DNA of 5,295 nucleotides, taken from Lachnospiraceae bacterium (lineage in GTDB: Bacteria > Bacillota_A > Clostridia > Lachnospirales > Lachnospiraceae). Positions 1 through 5,295 of the stretch are shown piece by piece (position 1 is the first letter of the stretch; each line of letters begins with the position of its first letter). The notes under the pieces were generated by a model that had not been told where the DNA came from, did not search any database, and saw only the letters and a program-made list of their open reading frames with translations. Both the position numbers and the translations under genes were made by a program. The DNA is taken from the NCBI GenBank assembly GCA_017620055.1, contig JAFZRD010000200.1, forward strand, positions 1-5,295, given 5' to 3'.

Positions 1-5
1 AGGTG
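1..5 (+). promoter_or_regulatory. Ribosome binding site of the Fic gene
   Basis: AGGTG at the very edge of the window lies 4 nt before the ATG at 10. It supports this start, although the reading frame is still open to the left edge. The promoter of the gene is outside the window. Confidence 0.55.
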
Positions 6-9
6 CATT

Positions 10-1107
10 ATGAGACATTTTGATTATAAAAAATATAAAACATATCGTTGGGATAATGAGATTTTGAATTACCTTTCTCAGATACATGAGTACAAAGGTA
101 AACAGGAGCTGTTTCTGAGGCAGAAACCTGTTGAAATGGAAAAACTTGTTGAGGTTGCTAAAGTCCAATCTATTGAATCATCCAATAGAATTGAGGGCAT
201 TATAACAACAAGCACCAGAATCGGACAATTAGCAAAGGAAAAAACAACGCCCCAAAACCGCGATGAAAGAGAAATAGCCGGTTACAGGGATGTTTTGAAT
301 ACCATTCATGAGAATTATGAGTATGTTCCGGTTAACGGAAATATAATACTTCAGTTGCATCGGGATTTGATGCAGTATGCGGAAACCGGAAATGGTGGAA
401 GATATAAGATCACGCAAAACTACCTGAAGGAAACAAAAGAAGACGGAACAGAAATGATCCGATTTACACCGGTAGCGCCGTATGAAACTGAGCCGTGTAT
501 AGATGCGATCTGTGAGAATTATAACGCAATGATGGAAGATTCAACGGTTGATCCGTTGCTTATTATTCCTGTTTTTGTGCATGACTTTCTTTGCATCCAC
601 CCGTTCAATGATGGAAACGGCAGGATGAGCCGACTGCTTACGTTATTGCTGTTATATAAATCCGGATGTCTTGTAGGAAAGTATATAAGTATTGAAAAGC
701 ATATCGAAAAAACCAAGGATGCTTATTATGATGCACTTGAAGCTTCATCATCCGGCTGGCACGAGGAAGAAGATGATCCGACAGTCTTTGTTAAGTATAT
801 GCTTGGCGTGATACTTGCGTGCTATCGGGAATTTGAAAGCAGGGTAAACATCATTAGCGATACTATAGTAATATCTGAAACCGAGACCGGAAAGAAGAAG
901 GTCATTACTATAAAGAGCAAGGCTTATGACATTGTGAAGGCTTCTGTTGATACTAAAATTGGGAAATTTTCGAAGCGCGAGATAGTAAATATATGCCCGA
1001 GTATCAGTGAAAAGTCTGTAGAAGCAGCGATGAAGAAGCTTTTGGACGAGGGATATATAGTAAAACATGGCTCAGGGAAAGGTACTTTTTATACTAAGAA
1101 ATTCTAA
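10..1107 (+). CDS. Fic family protein (predicted AMP transferase), class II self-inhibited, with C-terminal winged helix
   Basis: Fic enzymes usually transfer AMP from ATP to a hydroxyl side chain of a target protein in the cytoplasm. The catalytic motif HPFNDGNGRMSR is intact at residues 197-208: H197 is the catalytic base, D201 the metal ligand, and the GNGR loop with R208 holds the ATP phosphates. The flap that positions the target lies around RFTPVAP (151-157). An inhibitory motif S-x-x-x-E-G (S58, E62, G63) precedes the Fic core, which defines class II; E62 is expected to contact R208 and block productive ATP binding. Residues 1-100 match the usual Fic N-terminal domain, and about 300-361 look like a winged helix (SKREIVNICP, then SVEAAMKKLLDEGYI). 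Overall length resembles the SoFic type. The start is supported by AGGTG at 1-5. A terminator follows and no toxin or antitoxin partner is adjacent. The target is unknown; the gene is more AT-rich than its neighbours. Confidence 0.93.
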   Translation: MRHFDYKKYKTYRWDNEILNYLSQIHEYKGKQELFLRQKPVEMEKLVEVAKVQSIESSNRIEGIITTSTRIGQLAKEKTTPQNRDEREIAGYRDVLNTIHENYEYVPVNGNIILQLHRDLMQYAETGNGGRYKITQNYLKETKEDGTEMIRFTPVAPYETEPCIDAICENYNAMMEDSTVDPLLIIPVFVHDFLCIHPFNDGNGRMSRLLTLLLLYKSGCLVGKYISIEKHIEKTKDAYYDALEASSSGWHEEEDDPTVFVKYMLGVILACYREFESRVNIISDTIVISETETGKKKVITIKSKAYDIVKASVDTKIGKFSKREIVNICPSISEKSVEAAMKKLLDEGYIVKHGSGKGTFYTKKF

Positions 1108-1137
1108 ATTCTCCTAATTTGATAACAAAAATAGGAT

Positions 1138-1166
1138 AAAGCAGGTCGCAATATGCACCTGCTTTT
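1138..1166 (+). terminator. Probable Rho-independent terminator of the Fic gene
   Basis: The arms GCAGGT (1141-1146) and ACCTGC (1157-1162) pair perfectly. The stem continues as GCA/TGC after a bulged C at 1147, leaving a 3-nt ATA loop. AAA at 1138-1140 faces TTTT at 1163-1166, extending the stem and supplying a short U tract. It lies 30 nt after the Fic stop codon and before the next promoter. The U tract is short (TTTTGCTATTT), so termination may be partial. Confidence 0.65.
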
Positions 1167-1226
1167 GCTATTTATGAACATTTTGTTAATAGGCGGTTAA
1201 ACTGACACTTTTTTCGAAAATTGTAG

Positions 1227-1255
1227 TTGACATAAATCAATCCGGATTGTATTAT
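1227..1255 (+). promoter_or_regulatory. Sigma-A type promoter of the SH3-glucosaminidase operon
   Basis: A perfect -35 TTGACA (1227-1232) and a -10 TATTAT (1250-1255, one mismatch to TATAAT) are separated by exactly 17 nt. AT-rich sequence with a T6 run and the palindrome TTTTCGAAAA (1211-1220) lies just upstream and could act as an UP element. Transcription would start near 1262, giving a leader of about 87 nt before the ATG at 1349. This is the only near-consensus promoter I see in the window, and it should drive both downstream genes. Confidence 0.8.
1238..1249. promoter_or_regulatory. Candidate operator: 12-bp perfect palindrome in the promoter spacer
   Basis: CAATCCGGATTG is a perfect inverted repeat placed between the -35 and -10 boxes. 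After two mismatched pairs the symmetry resumes for four more base pairs (ATAA at 1232-1235 with TTAT at 1252-1255), so the dyad reaches into both promoter boxes. A dimeric regulator bound here would cover the promoter and most simply act as a repressor. MerR-type activators also bind in the spacer but usually with 19-20 bp spacing, so they fit less well. No regulator gene is visible nearby, and I do not recognise the site. Confidence 0.45.
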
Positions 1256-1270
1256 TGTTACTGAGGGAAC

Positions 1271-1297
1271 CGCGATTGACCTGCCAGGTCGATTGCG
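1271..1297 (+). promoter_or_regulatory. Leader stem-loop in the 5' UTR of the operon
   Basis: CGCGATTGACCT and GGTCGATTGCG arms form a nearly continuous helix of about 12 bp as RNA, closed by a 3-5 nt loop around GCC. The DNA dyad has only two imperfect positions, and both become G-U pairs in the transcript. The stem begins about 9 nt from the predicted transcript start and is followed by A/T-rich sequence rather than a U run, so it is not an ordinary terminator. It does not include the ribosome binding site. Possible roles are 5' protection of the mRNA or protein binding. It matches no riboswitch I know. Confidence 0.5.
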
Positions 1298-1330
1298 TAT
1301 AAATAATTAATAAGGGGTCAGAATATACTT

Positions 1331-1337
1331 AAAGGGG
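1331..1337 (+). promoter_or_regulatory. Ribosome binding site of the SH3-glucosaminidase gene
   Basis: AAAGGGG lies 11 nt before the ATG at 1349, at the long end of normal spacing. A second, similar AAGGGG occurs at 1312-1317 in a partly repeated context but is too far from the start to serve it. Confidence 0.6.
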
Positions 1338-1348
1338 ATAGGTATATT

Positions 1349-3907
1349 ATGAAACGTCGTTTTATCACGGGGATGCTTTCTGTGGTTCTTTTGTCACAGA
1401 GTCTGGCAGTCTTGATCTCCGTAAATGCATACAGTGCAACCGTATCATCCGGAACGGTCAAAGCCAAGAGCGGGTTCGTAAGAGCATCCGCTTCAGCGCA
1501 GTCGGCCGTTTCGTTCTGTGTCTCCTCAGGCAACGAAGTCGCGATCCTCGGTGAAGAAAAAGGCAAAGACGGCAAGACGTGGTACAAGGTGGCCGTAGGT
1601 ACTTCGACCGGCTACATCCGCTCCGATCTTGTTACGAAGTCAGATAAGAAAGTAAATGTCGCCGATTCCCTTGCGGGAAAATCACAGGCGCAGACAACGG
1701 CAACCACAGCGGGCACGACAACGTCCACGGCGCAGACAACGACGACAAAGACCGCATCGACATCGACCGGTACCGGAACGGTCAAAGGCACATACGTCAG
1801 GATGAGGAAGGACGCATCCCTTAAATCCGGAGTCGTTACCTATCTTGATGACGGATCGAGTGTTATGATCCTTGCCGAAGGAAAGGCAAGCGACGGACAG
1901 ATATGGTATCAGGTCAAGAAGGGTGACCAGACCGGGTTCGTGAGAAGCGACCTTATTAATAAGACATCTTCGCCACAAACGACAGCGTCAGCAGCTGCAG
2001 CGACTACGGCATCAACAACTGCTACAACATCAACGACAACAACGTCAACGACCGCTTCATCATCGGGCGGATCCACCAAAACGATAGAACCCGGATCGGG
2101 ACTCGTGAAGGGGATGAACGTCAGGATCAGGAGCAGCGCGAGTACGGCCGGCGATATAGTCGGAACGGTCAGCTCCGGATGTGAGCTTAAGCTTGTCGGG
2201 GTGGAAAAGGCACCCGACAGGGAATGGGTAAAGGTCGAGGCTACGGTACAGGGCAAGAGCGTAAGCGGCTACATAGCCAGAGATTACGTTACAGTGACCA
2301 AGGAAGTCAAAGAGGTCACACAGACAGTGCAGACAATAGTGGGAAGCGATGCCGGTTCGACGAACACGGCATCGACCACCGGTACCAATACAAATACCGG
2401 AACATCGACGGGGAAAACGGTGAGCGATAACACCGGACCCGCCGAAGGCTCCGCCTCCATAAAGGGGGTGGGGGTCAGGATAAGGCAGGCGCCGGTCGAC
2501 GGCAACGTGGTCTGCCAGCTGTCATCGGGACACCCACTGACCATCAGCAAAGAAACATCGGGAAGCGACAACTACACCTGGTATCAGGTGTCTTTTTCAT
2601 ATTTGGGAAGCGAGAAGGAAGGCTATGTCAGATCGGATCTTGTCGTGCGCCCGGAAGGGCAGTCAGAGGAGGCTCCGAAGGGGAGCGAAGACTTCGAGGA
2701 GTCGATAGAGGATCTTCCGGACAGTTACAAGAACGCACTCCGCACGATCCACGCAAAGCATCCGCAGTGGAAGTTTGAGACGGTCGACACGGACCTTGAG
2801 TGGGCGGACGTACTTAAAGCAGAGTCATCGGTCGGCAAGAACCTCGTATCGAAGAATTCGATCGCGTCGTGGAAATCAACCGCACCGCAGGCATACAACC
2901 AGGCGACGAACCAGTGGTACACGTTTGACGGCGGAAGCTGGGCATCGGCTTCGCCCGAGCTTATCGCATATTATCTCGATCCGAGGAATTTCCTGAACGA
3001 GAGCGGTATCTACATGTTCGAAAAACTTGATTATTCGGATACACAGACGAGCAATTCCGTTCAGAAGATGCTCGCGGGAACGTTCATGAGCGGCGAGGTG
3101 ACGGATGCCGACGGCGACACGTTCACGTATGCCGACAAGTTCAAAGAGGTCGGAGAGAAGACAGGAGTCAGCCCGTATCTACTTGCGGGACGTGCTCTTC
3201 AGGAGATGGGCGTCAAGGGAACGAGCCAGAGCTGCACGGGCAAGGTAGCAGGATACGAGAACTACTTCAACTTCTTCAACATCGGAGCATACGCATACAG
3301 CGGAAGGACAGCCACGATCAACGGTCTGATATATGCAAAAGGGTCCGACGAGGAATACGCAAGACCGTGGAACACAAGAGCAAGGTCGATATACGGTGGC
3401 GGCAAGTATCTGTCCGAGAAGTATGTTTCCAAAGGACAGAACACTCTGTACTTCCAGAAATTTAATGTTGTGAACAAAGAGAATACGCTGTATTCTCATC
3501 AGTATATGTCGAACATCCAGGCGGCATCGTCGGAGAGTTCGAGACTGCAGCTTGCATACCTTGGGGATGACGAGGTGCTGACGTTCAGGATCCCGTACTA
3601 TCACAACATGCCCGATGCACAGTGCGCAAAGCCCACATCGGATTCCAATCCGAACACGTACCTCGGAACGCTTTCCGTGAGCGGTGGCGAGATATCACCG
3701 GCATTCTCGGGAGTAACGGACAAATATACGGTCACGGTCGATCCGGATCAGGAAACGGTTGATATCAAGGCGACGGCCGTATGCTCATCGTCATCGGTAG
3801 GAGGAGCCGGAACATACCCGATCAATGAGGGAGAGAACACGTTCTATGTGACCTGCAAGGCCCAGAACGGTGCATCAAAGACTTATACGATAACAGTTAA
3901 CAGATAA
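1349..3907 (+). CDS. Secreted cell-wall glucosaminidase with four SH3 modules and a C-terminal cadherin-like domain
   Basis: This is predicted to cleave N-acetylglucosaminyl bonds of peptidoglycan outside the cell. A signal peptide occupies residues 1 to about 27 (KRR, hydrophobic core, VNA cleavage site). Four bacterial SH3 modules follow (about 35-97, 143-205, 250-316, 369-434), each ending in a GYIRSDLV-like strand typical of wall binding; Thr/Ser-rich linkers separate them. Residues 455-755 resemble LytD/GH73-type glucosaminidases: HPQWKFETVDTDLEW (471-485), AYYLDPRNFL (540-549), ALQEMG (616-621) with E619 as probable catalytic acid, and ENYFNFFNIGAYAY (637-650), the equivalent of the N-x-F-G-I motif. 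About 772-852 is a cadherin-like beta-sandwich ending in KTYTITVNR. There is no LPXTG signal or transmembrane anchor, so wall retention would rely on the SH3 modules. It is the first gene of an operon with the membrane protein 30 nt downstream. Precise bond specificity cannot be read from the sequence. Confidence 0.88.
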   Translation: MKRRFITGMLSVVLLSQSLAVLISVNAYSATVSSGTVKAKSGFVRASASAQSAVSFCVSSGNEVAILGEEKGKDGKTWYKVAVGTSTGYIRSDLVTKSDKKVNVADSLAGKSQAQTTATTAGTTTSTAQTTTTKTASTSTGTGTVKGTYVRMRKDASLKSGVVTYLDDGSSVMILAEGKASDGQIWYQVKKGDQTGFVRSDLINKTSSPQTTASAAAATTASTTATTSTTTTSTTASSSGGSTKTIEPGSGLVKGMNVRIRSSASTAGDIVGTVSSGCELKLVGVEKAPDREWVKVEATVQGKSVSGYIARDYVTVTKEVKEVTQTVQTIVGSDAGSTNTASTTGTNTNTGTSTGKTVSDNTGPAEGSASIKGVGVRIRQAPVDGNVVCQLSSGHPLTISKETSGSDNYTWYQVSFSYLGSEKEGYVRSDLVVRPEGQSEEAPKGSEDFEESIEDLPDSYKNALRTIHAKHPQWKFETVDTDLEWADVLKAESSVGKNLVSKNSIASWKSTAPQAYNQATNQWYTFDGGSWASASPELIAYYLDPRNFLNESGIYMFEKLDYSDTQTSNSVQKMLAGTFMSGEVTDADGDTFTYADKFKEVGEKTGVSPYLLAGRALQEMGVKGTSQSCTGKVAGYENYFNFFNIGAYAYSGRTATINGLIYAKGSDEEYARPWNTRARSIYGGGKYLSEKYVSKGQNTLYFQKFNVVNKENTLYSHQYMSNIQAASSESSRLQLAYLGDDEVLTFRIPYYHNMPDAQCAKPTSDSNPNTYLGTLSVSGGEISPAFSGVTDKYTVTVDPDQETVDIKATAVCSSSSVGGAGTYPINEGENTFYVTCKAQNGASKTYTITVNR
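1451..2650 (+). repeat. Four tandem SH3-module coding repeats with low-complexity linkers
   Basis: The modules lie at about 1451-1639, 1775-1963, 2096-2296 and 2453-2650. The exact 15-mer CCGGAACGGTCAAAG opens modules 1 and 2 (1449-1463 and 1773-1787), and CGGAACGGTCA recurs inside module 3 (2161-2171) at a different position. The linkers (1640-1774, 1964-2095, 2297-2452) are rich in ACA/ACG/ACC and TCA/TCG codons; the second is almost pure Thr, Ser and Ala. Module 3 is the most diverged, ending GYIARDYV. The pattern indicates internal duplication, with linkers prone to length change. Confidence 0.75.
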
Positions 3908-3924
3908 AAGGATCAAAAGAAAAA

Positions 3925-3930
3925 GGCAGG
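3925..3930 (+). promoter_or_regulatory. Ribosome binding site of the membrane protein gene
   Basis: GGCAGG lies 7 nt before the ATG at 3938 within a purine-rich 30-nt gap that has neither promoter nor terminator. It supports this start and co-transcription with the upstream gene. Confidence 0.65.
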
Positions 3931-3937
3931 TAGAAAC

Positions 3938-5295
3938 ATGAAGAATCTTGCAAGGACACTCGGTATCATCACGGCGTTTACGATAGCCGCGTTTGCGCAG
4001 ACAAAGAACGTATACGCGGACGGGCTCGGCGTTTCGGCCGACAAAGACACGTGTGAGATCGGCGACAGGATCGTCGTTACGGTTGACGCCGAAAAGGTCG
4101 GAGACGGAAGCGTTCCGCCCGACATACAGGTCGAATTCGATGCAAGAAGGCTTAATTTCGAGACATGCTCCGCCGAGTACGGCGGTGGCGGCGGCGGACT
4201 CGTCACATTCAAAGACAAGAAGGCGACGGTGGAGTTTACGACGCTTTCGGGCGGAAATGCAGAGGTTAAGGTCACGGCAACAGCAGAGGATGCAGCTGCT
4301 CCCGAGACTGCAAGTGTAGCGGTATCCGTAAACGGCGAGGATACTGTCGGAGACGCGGCCGATGGGTCGCTTTCGACCGGAGTAGCCGAGGGAAGTATCG
4401 ATATCGGTGACGGAAGGCTGATCCAGAGCGTGTTCGCGGACGAGTTCATGCCTGTCCTCTTCCATAAAGAGACAACCGATTACAACGGGCAGACCGTTGA
4501 ATGTGCCAAGTTCGACATGGGCGACATGACGCTCCTGTATACGTCCGACTCAGCCGGTGCCGACGGAAAGTTTATGATCTACAACGCATCAACAGGCGAG
4601 ATGACCGATTTCAGAATGATCCAGGGGATCGAAAATCGTTTCATAATCGTTCTTTCCGACTGCGAAGGGGCTATCCCCGACGGATATACAAAGGCCGTAC
4701 TTGAGTGGAACGGGCAGACGCTGACTGCGTTCATGGAAGAGAGTGTTGCTGCCGGGAATGCCACACCCGTTGACGGTATCAACCCCTCTGATTTCTTCCT
4801 TGTGTACGCGGTAAGCTCTGAAGGTAACAAAGGCTGGTACAGATACGACAAGAATGAAGGTACGTATCAGAGGTTCATAGCCGGAGAAGGAGCAGGAGAA
4901 GCTTCCGAGGACGGCCTTGAAGCCGATGCCGATGATACAAGCGCAGGACTTCTTGATGAATACATACCGAGAAATGTTCAGTCGATCCTGCTTCTCGTGT
5001 GCGCGCCGTTTGCGCTCATACTTCTCATCACCGTGATCATCCTCGCGGTCAAGCTGCGTGACTATGCTGACGAGCTTGATGCGATATACGAGGATGAATA
5101 TTACGAAGACGAGGAAGAGGAGGAAGAAGCCGAGGAGCCTGTAAGACGCGCTCCCGGTGCCGTTACGGCCGCATCCCTCGTAGGCCGGTCCATGTCGGAT
5201 GAAGAAGATGAAGAAGACGACGAAGACGAGGACGAGGAAGGCGAAGAGGAAGAAGCCGAAGAAGAAGAGGAAGACGAGGACGAGGAAGAAGGCGA
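3938..5295 (+). CDS. Single-pass membrane protein with cohesin-like ectodomain and acidic cytoplasmic tail (partial, runs off right edge)
   Basis: The frame is open from the ATG to the window edge, 452 codons with no stop, so the C-terminus is missing. Residues 1 to about 27 form a signal peptide (K2, R6, hydrophobic 8-20, VYA cleavage site). Residues 30-132 resemble cohesin or related Ig-like beta-sandwiches (GVSADKDTCEIGDRIVVTVD, then VEFDARRLNF, a six-Gly run at 82-87, and KVTATAED). Residues 155-315 form a second extracytoplasmic region that I do not recognise, ending near GWYRYDKNEGTYQRF (299-313). A transmembrane helix spans about 349-371, followed by K372 and R374. From 375 the tail is dominated by Asp and Glu, with a short basic, Ala-rich break at 401-418. 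The enzyme gene upstream is 30 nt away, which suggests a joint role at the envelope. Cys occur as C39/C77 and C189/C242, one pair per ectodomain. The function is unknown; the cohesin assignment is moderate and the topology fairly secure. Confidence 0.85.
   Translation, partial: MKNLARTLGIITAFTIAAFAQTKNVYADGLGVSADKDTCEIGDRIVVTVDAEKVGDGSVPPDIQVEFDARRLNFETCSAEYGGGGGGLVTFKDKKATVEFTTLSGGNAEVKVTATAEDAAAPETASVAVSVNGEDTVGDAADGSLSTGVAEGSIDIGDGRLIQSVFADEFMPVLFHKETTDYNGQTVECAKFDMGDMTLLYTSDSAGADGKFMIYNASTGEMTDFRMIQGIENRFIIVLSDCEGAIPDGYTKAVLEWNGQTLTAFMEESVAAGNATPVDGINPSDFFLVYAVSSEGNKGWYRYDKNEGTYQRFIAGEGAGEASEDGLEADADDTSAGLLDEYIPRNVQSILLLVCAPFALILLITVIILAVKLRDYADELDAIYEDEYYEDEEEEEEAEEPVRRAPGAVTAASLVGRSMSDEEDEEDDEDEDEEGEEEEAEEEEEDEDEEEG
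5060..5293 (+). repeat. Purine-rich low-complexity tract encoding the acidic tail
   Basis: The + strand is mostly GAA, GAG, GAC and GAT codons, densest at 5089-5140 and from 5197 to the edge. It encodes Glu/Asp runs such as DEEEEEEAEE and DEEDEEDDEDEDEE. The mix of synonymous codons suggests selection for acidity rather than recent simple-repeat expansion, but such tracts slip easily and are hard to assemble. The tract continues past the window. Confidence 0.7.

Noticed and set aside
10..1107. Fic gene as the toxin of a toxin-antitoxin pair.
   Set aside because: The inhibitory motif is within the protein itself, and no small antitoxin gene is adjacent downstream; upstream sequence is not visible.
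1..1160. AGGTGCAT at 1-8 is the exact reverse complement of ATGCACCT at 1153-1160, flanking the Fic gene like terminal inverted repeats.
   Set aside because: Only 8 bp; one copy is the ribosome binding region and the other is part of the terminator stem. No transposase or target duplication is visible, and the left edge prevents extension.
1256..1348. Cyclic-dinucleotide or other known riboswitch in the leader of the wall hydrolase, as is common for such genes.
   Set aside because: The leader is only about 87 nt, with one clear hairpin and no conserved core I recognise from c-di-GMP or c-di-AMP riboswitches.
1909..2256. Minus-strand open frame of 115 codons opposite the SH3 region.
   Set aside because: Val/Asp-rich shadow of the Thr/Ser linker codons, with no ribosome binding site or recognisable domain.
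3875..4465. Minus-strand open frames of 196 and 178 codons opposite the membrane protein gene.
   Set aside because: They overlap each other and the well-supported + strand gene, which has a signal peptide, beta-sandwich and transmembrane helix. They look like by-products of its GC-rich codons.
5192..5295. Serines followed by acidic runs (S418, S420) resembling eukaryotic casein kinase 2 sites.
   Set aside because: Bacteria lack this kinase, and the match follows simply from the acidic composition.

Overview
The window holds three genes on the + strand: one complete gene on its own, then the start of a two-gene operon whose second gene runs off the right edge. Gene content (secreted SH3-glucosaminidase with Thr-rich linkers, Fic protein, purine-rich ribosome binding sites, consensus sigma-A promoter) suggests a Gram-positive Firmicute. 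Clostridia, most likely Lachnospiraceae, is my best guess. That assignment is inference; there is no rRNA or other marker here.

Layout. 10-1107: a 365-residue Fic-domain protein of the self-inhibited N-terminal class (class II), with a complete catalytic motif and a C-terminal winged-helix region. 1108-1348: an intergenic region that closes the Fic unit with a hairpin terminator (about 1138-1166) and opens the next unit. It has a near-consensus promoter (TTGACA-N17-TATTAT) whose spacer holds a perfect 12-bp palindrome, then a leader of about 87 nt starting with a strong stem-loop. 1349-3907: an 852-residue secreted cell-wall enzyme with signal peptide, four bacterial SH3 modules separated by Thr/Ser-rich linkers, a glucosaminidase-type lysozyme-fold domain and a C-terminal cadherin-like beta-sandwich. 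3938 to the edge: at least 452 residues of a single-pass membrane protein with signal peptide, cohesin-like N-terminal domain, a second extracytoplasmic domain, one transmembrane helix and a long Asp/Glu-rich cytoplasmic tail.

How they fit together. The last two genes are 30 nt apart with no terminator between them and should be co-transcribed. A secreted wall-binding hydrolase followed by a membrane protein with an adhesion-type ectodomain suggests an envelope system in which the membrane protein anchors, senses or limits the hydrolase; this is inference. The Fic gene is visibly more AT-rich than its neighbours (sampled 60-nt lines: 22 and 26 G+C of 60, against 38 and 37 of 60) and sits in its own unit, so it looks like a separately acquired gene rather than part of the envelope system. 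No tRNA, rRNA, CRISPR array, transposase or phage gene is visible.
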